Origin: Vibrio sp. CDRSL-10 TSBA
Lineage (GTDB): Bacteria; Pseudomonadota; Gammaproteobacteria; Enterobacterales; Vibrionaceae
Direction of reading: 5' to 3'
Assembly (NCBI GenBank): GCA_039696685.1
Contig: CP155566.1
Span: 1,054,001-1,118,000 of the forward strand
Length of the DNA stretch: 64,000 nt
Shown: positions 8,753 through 20,311 of the stretch, one piece after another
Layout: each line of letters opens with the position of its first letter
Numbering within the stretch: the stretch's first letter is position 1
Notes under the pieces: model-generated
Told to the model about the DNA's origin: nothing
The model's database searches: none
The model's input: the letters and a program-made list of their open reading frames with translations, nothing else
Position numbers and translations under genes: made by a program

Positions 8753-10270
8753 TCAGTACACGGCCTTCAACCAGGTATGTGGTAGGTATTTCAGTGTGTC
8801 CTGGTATTCTTCCTGTTGCTGCACCGAGCTGAGGAGTGGTAGACGGTCGGCAAAGTCAACTTCGTTAAAGGTGCTGTCGGTCAGCGGGTATGCGTTCAGG
8901 TGGCCGAAAGTGAAGGCTTCTTGTAGCTCGCTTTCGTCGCTTTGTAGCAGGGAGATTTCATAGGTTGAAGCCGTGGCGCCTGACCACAGGTTATCAATGG
9001 TGTCGTTAAAGGTCATCACCGGTACGGTCGCCTTGTAGGCCGAGTAGATCACCTGGGTGGCGCTTACATCACTCGAAGAGACAGTGACCAGCAGACGCTG
9101 AAGGGTATCACTACGTTCGCTGCTGTCATCGTTGGTCACCAGGCAAGTACCGAGCTCAGCTGAGCTGCATGAATCGATCGACAAGCTTTGTGCTGCTGGC
9201 AGATCTACTGAGCTGATAGAGCTGGATGAATCCTGGCCCACCGATGGAGTTTCCATTAACTCAGTGTGCTCAAACGTCCAGTTACCGTTCGTACCAGCCA
9301 TATTGATGAAGTAGTTGTCGTCATTGATGTCGGCACTGTAGCTATAATCACCGTTGCCGTCAGACAGGGGTTGCCACAGCAGGGCGCCGGTGCCTTGTTG
9401 ATAGATAAACATATTGGCAGCAGTCAGGCTGTCGACGCTCGGTTCGGTCCAGCTTAAATCGTTGTAGGTCACGTCATCTAGCACGATCGGATTGTTGAAG
9501 TCGTAGCTGTCAGCGGCAGATAAGCTTAGTATTTTATATGCCTGTAAGCGGCCGATGGTATCGCTGTTATTGCCGTAGCGTACGGCCATGACTTTTTTAC
9601 CGTTCAGCGTGGTAAAGGTAATCCCACCGGTATTGGTGCCCAGCTCTGCATAGTCGCTGGTTAGGTCTGATAAGTCTTGATTGTAGGTATTGAAACCGTA
9701 GTAGTACTGTGATGTGGTTGATTCGTTAGTAATGTACGAGGTCACCTCTTTACTGGTGGTGGTATTCGACTTAACGCAGCTGCTGCCTGCACTGGTGGTA
9801 CGACGCACAGCCAAATCGAAGCTGCTTGGCAGTAGATCTTTTGCGAACGTGGTCACCTGATAGGAGTCTTGGTTATCTGAGAATTTACGGATAAAGCTGA
9901 CATAACCGTCGGAAGGGACGGATGACTGACGGAAGCGGTAGCTGGTACCACTTGCCCCCCAATCGGATGAGGTTGCTGTACTTACAATCGAACCATCAGC
10001 GTTATGAATTACCACGCTGACACTGTATTCATCTGAATCTGAGGTTGCCGCATAGCCGACCACTTTCTTGGTTGGCTCATTGGCGTCGTCATAGCCGAAG
10101 ATTTGACAGCTGGAGGTGGTGTCGTAATCCATGGCGTAAAGTTTAATAAAATCGACTTTGAAGTAACTCACAGATGAGGATGAGGAAGAACCACCACCGC
10201 CACCGCCGCCACATCCGGTGAGTAAGGTGGCAGCCAGTAAGTTTGCTGTTATGGTTAGCTTGGAATTCAT
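8753..10270 (-). CDS. Uncharacterised lipoprotein with Gly/Ser tract
   Basis: A 505-residue exported lipoprotein of unknown function. The start at 10270 (MNSKLTITANLLAATLLTGC) gives a short signal peptide with the lipobox LTGC, so the mature protein begins with a lipidated Cys; a longer frame to 10339 would bury the signal. Directly after the Cys come seven Gly and six Ser, a flexible tether common in surface or outer-membrane lipoproteins. The rest is Ser/Thr/Asp/Tyr-rich and beta-like, with no recognised catalytic motif. Two Cys pairs might form disulfides. Gene is monocistronic with its own terminator. I do not recognise the family. Confidence 0.75.
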   Translation of the reverse strand: MNSKLTITANLLAATLLTGCGGGGGGGSSSSSSVSYFKVDFIKLYAMDYDTTSSCQIFGYDDANEPTKKVVGYAATSDSDEYSVSVVIHNADGSIVSTATSSDWGASGTSYRFRQSSVPSDGYVSFIRKFSDNQDSYQVTTFAKDLLPSSFDLAVRRTTSAGSSCVKSNTTTSKEVTSYITNESTTSQYYYGFNTYNQDLSDLTSDYAELGTNTGGITFTTLNGKKVMAVRYGNNSDTIGRLQAYKILSLSAADSYDFNNPIVLDDVTYNDLSWTEPSVDSLTAANMFIYQQGTGALLWQPLSDGNGDYSYSADINDDNYFINMAGTNGNWTFEHTELMETPSVGQDSSSSISSVDLPAAQSLSIDSCSSAELGTCLVTNDDSSERSDTLQRLLVTVSSSDVSATQVIYSAYKATVPVMTFNDTIDNLWSGATASTYEISLLQSDESELQEAFTFGHLNAYPLTDSTFNEVDFADRLPLLSSVQQQEEYQDTLKYLPHTWLKAVY

Positions 10271-10465
10271 CAGAGGTCTCTCAATACAAATAATGTTCAG
10301 ATGAAAGCAAAAATCGTACCTGAAAAATATTTCAGTCAAATCAATTTAATATTATGTTTTTTCGCTTTTGAGGTCTGATGGTGGCAGAGCTTTTCCGCCC
10401 GGGGAAGTCATTGATGTCTGCAGTGGCAAAACTCTTCCACTGCGGCTGATATTTTTAATCGGCGC

Positions 10466-11452
10466 TTAGCGTGCGGCAATTGAAGCGCGGATATTGAGCT
10501 CGCCGGTCAGGTTCAGTGCTTCGGCGGCCTTATGTTCACCCAACGCGAGCAGGATACCCTTTTGAATCATCTGCTCCAGCGGGACGCTGACGGACGTCAG
10601 GCTCGGTGTGACAAATTCGCCCATCTTGATATTATCAAAACCGGCAATTGAGACATCTTTTGGAATGGTGTAACCCAGCTCGGTCAGCGCTTTCATCGCG
10701 CCCAGCGCCATGTCATCGTTGCCGCACAGGACGGCGCTGAAATCCGTGTGGCGGCTGGCGAGTTCCTGCGCAGCCAGAAAGCCGCTTTCTGGTGTCCAGT
10801 CGCCCTGTACGATTAACTCCGGTTCGAGAGTCAGCCCCCGCTGAGCTAGTTGATCGCAGTAGGCCTGATAACGGATTTCACCCGTCACAGAGCCGTCAGT
10901 GCCGCGGATAAATGCGATGCGACGATGCCCTTGCTGAAGAATATGTTCCATCATCATCACCGCACTGTGATAGTGATCGGTGGTGACGCTGTAAGGCTCC
11001 AAGTGGCGGTTGAGCACGGTAATCGGAGTCGTGGTGGACTCGATGATTGCCGTGAGTTCACTGTCGGTGAGGTATTTCGGATAGACCACAATCCCGGCGC
11101 ATTTCATATCGAGCAGAAAATTAATCGCGTTGCGTTCATCTTCGGCGCTGTGCTTGCCATCGGCCAGCACCAGCTGGTGGCCATGTTGTTCGCTGAAAGC
11201 TGCGGCATGATAGACCAAAGAGGAGAAATACGGGCCGTTATACAGCGCGTTGGTCATGACAAAACCGATAAAGTGGGTCTTTTGCGTGGCGAGTTGTCTG
11301 GCCAGCAGGTTAGGGCGGTAACCTGTCTCTTCTATTGCTCTAAATACCGCCTGAGTGACTTCGGGACGCACGATGTTTTTGCCGTTCAGCACACGTGATA
11401 CGGTCGATTTCGATACGCCAGCTCGTCTGGCTACGTCCAGCATGGTCACCAT
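10466..11452 (-). CDS. ascG: LacI-family repressor of the beta-glucoside operon (AscG-like)
   Basis: A 328-residue LacI-type repressor with the N-terminal helix-turn-helix and hinge LDVARRAGVSKSTVSRVLNG at about residues 4-23 and a periplasmic-binding-protein-like effector domain. It is the third gene of the operon PTS permease - 6-phospho-beta-glucosidase - repressor, as expected for an AscG homologue. Palindromic sites upstream of the permease gene carry the core GAAACCGGTT expected of AscG operators. The start at 11452 (MVTMLDV) was chosen because GGAAAA lies seven bases upstream; an ATG at 11464 adds four residues. The inducer is probably a phosphorylated or free beta-glucoside. Confidence 0.82.
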   Translation of the reverse strand: MVTMLDVARRAGVSKSTVSRVLNGKNIVRPEVTQAVFRAIEETGYRPNLLARQLATQKTHFIGFVMTNALYNGPYFSSLVYHAAAFSEQHGHQLVLADGKHSAEDERNAINFLLDMKCAGIVVYPKYLTDSELTAIIESTTTPITVLNRHLEPYSVTTDHYHSAVMMMEHILQQGHRRIAFIRGTDGSVTGEIRYQAYCDQLAQRGLTLEPELIVQGDWTPESGFLAAQELASRHTDFSAVLCGNDDMALGAMKALTELGYTIPKDVSIAGFDNIKMGEFVTPSLTSVSVPLEQMIQKGILLALGEHKAAEALNLTGELNIRASIAAR

Positions 11453-11588
11453 AGTGTTTTCCATTCATTATCAGTGCAACACCAGCCAGAACCGTCGCGG
11501 GGGGCTGACTGTTCTGGCGGTGCTGATTGCATATTGCGGTTAAGGCTTGTGTCCCCAAGCGAAATGGCTTGGCGTCAGGCCAGCAATA

Positions 11589-14924
<3,336 letters not shown>

Positions 14925-14979
14925 GAGTTATCACCTTATTGTTTAACGTTTATAGGTTGTTTCTGTTGTATTTATTTTT

Positions 14980-15031
14980 TGAAACCGGTTGCAGAGTATA
15001 TCTTGAAACCGGTTGCAGCAACCGGTTTCAA
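14980..15031. promoter_or_regulatory. Cluster of three AscG/LacI-type operators
   Basis: Site one, TGAAACCGGTTGCA, is at 14980-14993. Sites two and three form one perfect 29-bp palindrome (15003-15031) whose left half is TTGAAACCGGTTGC and whose right half is its complement around a central A. CCGG centres are 24 and 13 bp apart. The sites lie 55-107 bp upstream of the permease gene and carry the core of the E. coli AscG operator (TGAAACCGGTTTCA), so they are the likely targets of the repressor encoded by the operon's third gene. Confidence 0.85.
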
Positions 15032-15163
15032 ACTGAAATGTGTGCCTGTTATCAAATTGCTATTGTTCTGCGAGCTTGATCGCTTTTTCGTCAATTCAGA
15101 ATGAGGAGAGGAGGAGTGAAGCGTGAACGGTGTGATTAAAGTGCTGAAATTATTTGGTTTTAA

Positions 15164-15211
15164 TTTGGGGTGACTTTCAGCGGATTACTGATTGTTTGAA
15201 GTCACCCCAAA
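15164..15211. repeat. 13-bp inverted repeat with a loop motif shared with 34253-34278
   Basis: TTTGGGGTGACTT (15164-15176) and its exact complement (15199-15211) enclose a 22-nt loop. The stretch 15171-15196 matches 34253-34278 at 24 of 26 bases. It lies 6 bp beyond the stop codon of the recombinase gene. It may be a terminator, but the long loop and the second copy 19 kb away suggest the end of a former mobile element. Confidence 0.6.
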
Positions 15212-15216
15212 AAGCG

Positions 15217-15852
15217 TTAATGGTTGGCGGGTTTCTTGGTCCGGTAGCGCAGTGAGTCGGATTCATCAAAATGGCGGATTTTACTCTTGACCCGCTTGAC
15301 GGTCGACAAACTGCACTGACAGCTTTGTGCGACTTCGTCGAGCGTCTTGCCCTCCAGTAACAAGGCGGCTATCTGCTGGTGCTTTTGTGTGTCCGCCGGA
15401 CGACCGCGGAATTTTTCCTGCCAGGCTTTAGGATCGTCGCGTAGCACTTGCCGGCTCAACTCTGCCGCTTGCAGTCTGTGGCGGGTATCAGCTAATGCGT
15501 AACCTTGCAGCATTGCCAATACGGTTGTAGCGCTTTCACTGTCAGGCTGGATGACCAGTGCAGGCTGGTGGGTTTGCAGTGTGACTCGCTTTTCTAACAG
15601 CTGGGCAATCACTTGCTGACATAACTGGAAGTCACGGCTGATGCTCGACAGCCAGTTGACGATCAATACATCGCCGGGCTGAAGCGCCGCCAGCAGAGCG
15701 GCGAAATCGGGTCGTTCCAACGGAGCCATCCGGCCGCGGGCTGAATCTTCGATATGAATCGCTGCGGGAAACGCAGCCTGCAACGCTTGCTTATTACGCT
15801 GAAAATCCGGATTACGCGGAGAAAAGCGTGAATAGGTATATTGGGTCATCAC
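15217..15852 (-). CDS. Serine recombinase (resolvase/invertase family), solitary
   Basis: A 211-residue protein with a resolvase-type catalytic domain at about residues 1-140. YSRFSPRN contains the expected active-site Ser near position 11; EDSARGRMAPLERPDFAALLAAL and GDVLIVNWLSSISRD follow the usual order, although the normal DRLGR arginine pair is reduced to one Arg. A helix-turn-helix lies at about residues 170-195 (LLEGKTLDEVAQSCQCSLSTVKRV). No transposase, invertible segment or resolution site is recognisable nearby apart from the inverted repeat at its 3' end. The weakened arginine motif means activity is not certain. Confidence 0.82.
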   Translation of the reverse strand: MMTQYTYSRFSPRNPDFQRNKQALQAAFPAAIHIEDSARGRMAPLERPDFAALLAALQPGDVLIVNWLSSISRDFQLCQQVIAQLLEKRVTLQTHQPALVIQPDSESATTVLAMLQGYALADTRHRLQAAELSRQVLRDDPKAWQEKFRGRPADTQKHQQIAALLLEGKTLDEVAQSCQCSLSTVKRVKSKIRHFDESDSLRYRTKKPANH

Positions 15853-15926
15853 GGCACTTGGGTCTATTTGATGTTATAGCTCATAAATATACCGTTTCGC
15901 CACCTGATGTAAACCGACGCGTCATC

Positions 15927-16001
15927 AAGCCATGTTTTCTTAAACCATGTTTGCTTAAATGATGGCTGCTAAAACCATGTTTACTAAAACCATCCCTGCT
16001 T
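15927..16001. repeat. Five 15-nt imperfect tandem repeats
   Basis: Units AAGCCATGTTTTCTT, AAACCATGTTTGCTT, AAATGATGGCTGCTA, AAACCATGTTTACTA and AAACCATCCCTGCTT lie end to end in the spacer between the recombinase start and the exporter terminator. The 15-nt period keeps every frame open, which creates a spurious 78-codon minus-strand frame (15881-16117) that I do not regard as a gene. Confidence 0.85.
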
Positions 16002-16028
16002 AACTTAGGTTTGGTCTGCTTACTATGC

Positions 16029-16057
16029 GGCAAAAAAACCAACGGCCTGGGCCGCTG
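16029..16057 (-). terminator. Intrinsic terminator of the RhtB-type exporter gene
   Basis: AAACCAACGGCC and GGCCGCTGGTTT form a 12-bp stem with one mismatch. The plus-strand A-run on the left becomes the T-run after the hairpin on the minus strand. Confidence 0.8.
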
Positions 16058-16088
16058 GTTTAAAGAGGATTGGTGGGATGAGGGGGGC

Positions 16089-16709
16089 TCAGCTGACGAA
16101 AAGCCAGATCCCCACACCCATCATCAGTGAGCCGGCGATTCGATTCATCAGGCGTACATTCTGGGATTTACTCAGCGCACGTTTCAGCCCTTTTCCTCCG
16201 GTAGCGTACAGCGTCATACAGATAAATTCGGATACCATGATGATAGAGACCAGAAATATCAGCTGCGGCGCCAGGCTGGCGGACTGATCGATAAAGGGAG
16301 GCAGCAGCGAGATCATAAATGCCCAGCCTTTTGGGTTAGCGATTGCGGTGACAAATCCCTGCACCACCAGGCCCCATTGACTGCCTTGGTATACGGCTCC
16401 GGTTTCGGCGCTGAGGGCCAGCTTGCCTTTGGATAGCCACATCTGAATGCCAAGGTAGAACAGATAAGCAGCGCCTACCGTTTTAAAGGCCACAAACAGC
16501 CATGGATAGTTAAGCATGATGGCGGCAATACCGACCACAGCGGAGACAGCGACCACCGCCACACCGACCAGCTCACCAATCATCATCCACAGGGTGCGTT
16601 TGTATCCAATACTCATTCCCAGAGTCAGTGCTAACGTCATGCACATTCCCGGAGTAATGGAAACAAAGAAAAAGGTCGGAATAAACATGCCGAGCAGGGC
16701 GGTATTCAT
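16089..16709 (-). CDS. LysE/RhtB-family amino acid exporter
   Basis: A 206-residue inner-membrane protein with about six hydrophobic segments. The N-terminal FVSITPGMCMTLALTLGMSIGYKRTLWMMIGELVG contains the family signature around the conserved Pro-Gly, and FVTAIANPKGWAFMISLLPPFID is the second conserved motif. Members export neutral or basic amino acids and related metabolites; the substrate here cannot be read from sequence. The gene is alone, with a terminator after it. Divergent from nothing; the thioesterase gene lies 151 bp upstream on the same strand. Confidence 0.9.
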   Translation of the reverse strand: MNTALLGMFIPTFFFVSITPGMCMTLALTLGMSIGYKRTLWMMIGELVGVAVVAVSAVVGIAAIMLNYPWLFVAFKTVGAAYLFYLGIQMWLSKGKLALSAETGAVYQGSQWGLVVQGFVTAIANPKGWAFMISLLPPFIDQSASLAPQLIFLVSIIMVSEFICMTLYATGGKGLKRALSKSQNVRLMNRIAGSLMMGVGIWLFVS

Positions 16710-16860
16710 AGCAAAGCCTAAAAGATGTTATTGAAAGGCCAACAATAATCCGTGCTACTCGGTTAAGCAATATACCAAATGCGTTGCCGGCCGTTTTTTT
16801 TAACCTTATCGCTCTGCGTTATCGTTTTTAACTCGGGCTCTGCACCGGCGCGGCGATATC

Positions 16861-17286
16861 TTAGCTTTGCAGGTGACGAATGGCGCTGACGATGCTGTCC
16901 GGCAATTGTGCTTTGCTGCCGTGGTTAAAATCAAACATCACCACCGTTGCTGTGCCTGTGGTGGTCACTTTACCGAGTTTCTTACTGACAATCTGATATT
17001 CCATGCTAAAGCGGTCGGATTGGACATCGCAGACTCTGGATCCAACCAGCAGGGTGTCCGGATAGGTTACCGGGAGCTTGTAACGGCTATGGGTTTCGCT
17101 CAGCACAGGACCGATGTTGTCCCGGGCGAGTTCATCCATCAGGTTGATATGGTGGAAATAATCGATACGTGCGGTTTCGAAATAACGGAAATAGACCACA
17201 TTATTGACGTGTTGCAGCGCATCCATCTCTCCCCAGGCGACCGGGATCTCAGTGACAACCGGGAAGTCATTCATCAGCTCGTTCAT
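16861..17286 (-). CDS. Acyl-CoA thioesterase, hot-dog fold (4HBT/YbgC-like)
   Basis: A 141-residue hot-dog thioesterase that hydrolyses an acyl-CoA. The catalytic Asp loop is visible as EMDALQHVNNVVYFRYFE near residue 17, the pattern of the 4-hydroxybenzoyl-CoA thioesterase/YbgC group. The start at 17286 (MNELMNDF) was chosen over the one seven residues upstream; neither has a strong ribosome-binding site. It is divergent from fpr across a 176-bp spacer. Substrate unknown. Confidence 0.85.
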   Translation of the reverse strand: MNELMNDFPVVTEIPVAWGEMDALQHVNNVVYFRYFETARIDYFHHINLMDELARDNIGPVLSETHSRYKLPVTYPDTLLVGSRVCDVQSDRFSMEYQIVSKKLGKVTTTGTATVVMFDFNHGSKAQLPDSIVSAIRHLQS

Positions 17287-17381
17287 GCCTTGGTTCCTTA
17301 ATAGCAAATAGTAGTAATTAGACTAATTATTCTAAGCTTTATCGGATATGGTTGTCGGTGAGGGTGTTAGCAAAATGTTAA

Positions 17382-17417
17382 CCTTAATATGTAAACTTAA
17401 AACTTTACATATTAAGG
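17382..17417. promoter_or_regulatory. Perfect 14-bp inverted repeat between the thioesterase gene and fpr
   Basis: CCTTAATATGTAAA (17382-17395) and its exact complement (17404-17417) are separated by CTTAAAAC. The element is AT-rich, has no T-run, and ends 46 bp before the fpr start, so it looks like an operator rather than a terminator. I do not recognise the regulator. Confidence 0.65.
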
Positions 17418-17462
17418 TGTCAGGCGTAACGTGAAGATCCACTCACTGGCGAGGAGGAAACG

Positions 17463-18221
17463 ATGATGAGTTCACATAGCGGATATCATCGCGCACAGGT
17501 TGTAGAACGTGTTGACTGGAGCGCAGAATTGTTTTCATTGCGCGTCTCTCATACGCCGCTGGACTTTGTCGCGGGTCAGTTTACCAAGCTGGGCCTGGAA
17601 ACCGATGATGGTGAGTTAATTAGCCGTGCTTATTCACTGGTTAACGCCCCGGATACGCAAAACGGGCATGAATTTCTGATTACGACTGTGCCACACGGGA
17701 AACTCTCTCCCTCACTGCACGGACTGGTTGCGGGTGATAGCATCTGGGTCGGAGACAGTGCGCACGGCGATTTGACCCGGGCTTCTGTCCCGGAGCAGAC
17801 CCAGGATTTGTGGTTGTTGGCCACGGGAACCGGGATCGGGCCTTTTCTTTCTTTGTTGATGGGGCGGCAACTCGCGCCGCGCAGAATCATACTGGTACAT
17901 GGGGTGCGATTTGCCCGGGATTTGGCGTATCAGGCTTTGATTCACAAGCTATTAAACGATTATCAGGGCCGGCTTAGTTATCATCCGGTTGTCAGTCGCG
18001 AGCCGATGGAAAACATGCTGCAAGGGCGAATTCCTGCTCTGATTGACAGTGCTGCGCTTCAAGATGCAGCCGGAGTCAGGTTGTCACCACAGCACAGCTT
18101 TGCCATGTTATGCGGCAATCCGGATATGATTAAAGACACGATTAAATCACTGCAAAACCAGGGTCTGGAACGCTATCGTCACGCCACGGGCGGCAATATC
18201 ATTCATGAACGCTACTGGTAG
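17463..18221 (+). CDS. fpr: Ferredoxin--NADP+ reductase
   Basis: FAD enzyme (252 residues) that transfers electrons between NADPH and ferredoxin or flavodoxin, used in oxidative-stress repair and Fe-S or radical-SAM chemistry. The FAD-binding barrel has RAYSLVNAP (the RxYS motif, about residue 58) and the NADP domain has LLATGTGIGPFLSLL (about residue 120) and MLCGNPDMIKD. The protein ends in an aromatic (ERYW), as in plant- and bacterial-type FNRs. GAGGAGG lies 5 bp before the ATG at 17463; the next ATG at 17466 is equally possible. Confidence 0.93.
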   Translation: MMSSHSGYHRAQVVERVDWSAELFSLRVSHTPLDFVAGQFTKLGLETDDGELISRAYSLVNAPDTQNGHEFLITTVPHGKLSPSLHGLVAGDSIWVGDSAHGDLTRASVPEQTQDLWLLATGTGIGPFLSLLMGRQLAPRRIILVHGVRFARDLAYQALIHKLLNDYQGRLSYHPVVSREPMENMLQGRIPALIDSAALQDAAGVRLSPQHSFAMLCGNPDMIKDTIKSLQNQGLERYRHATGGNIIHERYW

Positions 18222-18274
18222 AAAGCGATGATGAAAAAGCGACGAGGAGAAAACAGAGCGCTATTGCATCCATA

Positions 18275-18350
18275 TATCAGAACTAAACCCGTGTCTCAGA
18301 ACTGAATCGGCCTCTCTGAACTGAATTAGTCTCTCAGAACGGAATCAGAC
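18275..18350. repeat. Four 19-nt imperfect tandem repeats
   Basis: Units TATCAGAACTAAACCCGTG, TCTCAGAACTGAATCGGCC, TCTCTGAACTGAATTAGTC and TCTCAGAACGGAATCAGAC fill the convergent spacer between fpr and the EAL-domain gene. Each unit contains an unaltered GAAC. Confidence 0.85.
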
Positions 18351-18361
18351 GCTTAAAGCAG

Positions 18362-20299
18362 TTACGCGTAGTGACGGCTTAGCACTTTCTCCCGGGGTTT
18401 GGCGAAATACTGTTGGCTGAACAGAGCAAACTGTTGTTTGCTGATCGGCTTGGAAAAGTAGTAGCCCTGATACTCGTCGACCCCGAGTTCCTGCAGGTGG
18501 TGCAGTTGGATCTCATCTTCAACCCCTTCGGCGACTACTTTAATGCCCAACTGATGGGACAGGGTCACGATGGCGGAGATAAAGAATTTCTGTTGGTCCA
18601 TGGTGCATAAATCACGCACAAACGACTTATCTATTTTCAGCTTGTTAAAACGTAAATGGTTGAGGTTGTACAGGGACGACCAACCGGTCCCGAAGTCATC
18701 CAGAGCCAGACGAATATTGAGGTCTTCCAAACGGCGGATAATACTGACACTGCGGTCAATTTCATCCAGTGTCATGGTCTCGGTAATTTCCAGCACAATT
18801 GAGTCGAGATAGTTTTTCTCTCTGCTAAAAATCTCGTGCACCAACTCAGGCAACTCTTCATCAAACAGAGAGTCTGAAAGGTTGATCGCGACATCAATCC
18901 GCGCCTCGAAGTGATGCCAGTCCGTGGACAGAGCCCGGTAAACCTGCTCCATAATCCAGCGTCCCAGAGCTTTGGCCTGACCTGATTCCTCAGCGATGCG
19001 AATCAGGTACTCCGGATTAATGAAACCGTAGGTCGGATGATTCCAGCGTAACAGAGCTTCGCAGCCAAGACGTGTACTGCCAGGATTGATAATCGGTTGG
19101 TAGACCATAAACAGTTGCTGCTGATCGTCGATGGACAGCAACACTTCCAGTTCGTCACACAGTTCGCGTTTTTTCCGGTGTGCCAGATCGCGTTCTTTGG
19201 TGAAGTAGATGATCCGCTGTGCGGCTTCTTTCTTCGCCACGTTTAACGCTAAATCGGCATTGTTGAGTAAGACACTGAATTTTTTACTCTGCTGAGGATG
19301 ACTGTGTTCAACCTGATCACTGGATGCGATACCAATCGCGATGTGCATCCGGCGTGAAGGGTCAAGAAATTGCAGTTTGCTATCCAGTTCATTGCGCAGG
19401 TTGGCGATGAACATATCAAGATTGATATCGAGACGATCAACCACAATGGCAAACTGGTCTGCGCCAACCCGCGCGCACAACAATTGATACTGCTCCGCTT
19501 GTTGGTTGATGATGTGACTGATATCACTGAGAATCCGGTCACCGTATTCATAGCTGATGACGTCATTAATTTCACGGAAATGGCAAATATCGAGCAGCAC
19601 CAGTGAAAAATCGGCGCGCTGTTTACCCAGACTGCGAATCTCCTTCAACAGGTAGTTACGGTTTTTCAGTTTAGTCAGAGGGTCGTGCCAGGCCATGAAC
19701 TTTTGGTAACGGGTATCGCGGTAGACGCGAAAGGAGATGTAGGCGAGCACCACCAAAATCAGCGCCATGTCGTACAGAACCGTCTGTTTGTTCTCTTCGA
19801 TAATAGCACGGCTGCGCACTGATTCTTCCCCGGTCAATGTGGTAATGATCAGGTTGCGAATCAGTGGCATGTATGATTTCAGTTCATCAGAAAACTGATT
19901 CAGCGCTTCAACTCTGCCAGCAATGACGGCTGACTCATATTTACGCAGGATGTCGAACGCACCGGAAATGATGGGTTGAGCGCTGCCCTGCAGGCGAACC
20001 GCTTCAGTTTCATCACTGGTCAGAAAGGTATCGAAACGGTTCCACAGAATATCGTACTTAAGATTGAGTTGACGTAACGAGTGTCTGTCGCGCAGCAAAA
20101 ACAGGTCCAGCTGATTGGAAAATTCCAAGGTCTCTATCTCCAACTGGGACAAAGACCAGGCGGACAGCTGGGTATGTTTAGTCAGCAGGTTATAGGTATT
20201 ATTGAACGAAATCAGTGTCCAGATGGAAAACAGAAACAGTCCAAAAACAAATACGATATAAAATGCGATATGACGGCTGATATTCACAGATAAACTCAA
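18362..20299 (-). CDS. Membrane GGDEF-EAL protein, probable c-di-GMP phosphodiesterase
   Basis: A 645-residue inner-membrane signalling protein. A transmembrane helix at about 10-30, a periplasmic region of about 140 residues and a second helix at about 175-195 form the sensor part. The GGDEF domain (about 215-375) has GADQF in place of GGDEF, so cyclase activity is unlikely. The EAL domain (about 395-635) is intact: EALLRW, LEITETM, LDDFGTGWSSL, LKIDKSFV and AEGVED are all present. This predicts a phosphodiesterase whose degenerate GGDEF may be regulatory. The gene follows the small periplasmic protein gene with a 12-bp gap, so the two are cotranscribed and probably work together. Confidence 0.93.
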   Translation of the reverse strand: MSLSVNISRHIAFYIVFVFGLFLFSIWTLISFNNTYNLLTKHTQLSAWSLSQLEIETLEFSNQLDLFLLRDRHSLRQLNLKYDILWNRFDTFLTSDETEAVRLQGSAQPIISGAFDILRKYESAVIAGRVEALNQFSDELKSYMPLIRNLIITTLTGEESVRSRAIIEENKQTVLYDMALILVVLAYISFRVYRDTRYQKFMAWHDPLTKLKNRNYLLKEIRSLGKQRADFSLVLLDICHFREINDVISYEYGDRILSDISHIINQQAEQYQLLCARVGADQFAIVVDRLDINLDMFIANLRNELDSKLQFLDPSRRMHIAIGIASSDQVEHSHPQQSKKFSVLLNNADLALNVAKKEAAQRIIYFTKERDLAHRKKRELCDELEVLLSIDDQQQLFMVYQPIINPGSTRLGCEALLRWNHPTYGFINPEYLIRIAEESGQAKALGRWIMEQVYRALSTDWHHFEARIDVAINLSDSLFDEELPELVHEIFSREKNYLDSIVLEITETMTLDEIDRSVSIIRRLEDLNIRLALDDFGTGWSSLYNLNHLRFNKLKIDKSFVRDLCTMDQQKFFISAIVTLSHQLGIKVVAEGVEDEIQLHHLQELGVDEYQGYYFSKPISKQQFALFSQQYFAKPREKVLSRHYA

Positions 20300-20311
20300 T
20301 CCTGGCGGAAA

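Noticed and set aside
15881..16117. 78-codon minus-strand frame
   Set aside because: It is an artefact of the 15-nt tandem repeat, which repeats SKHGF/L-like units and keeps the frame open.
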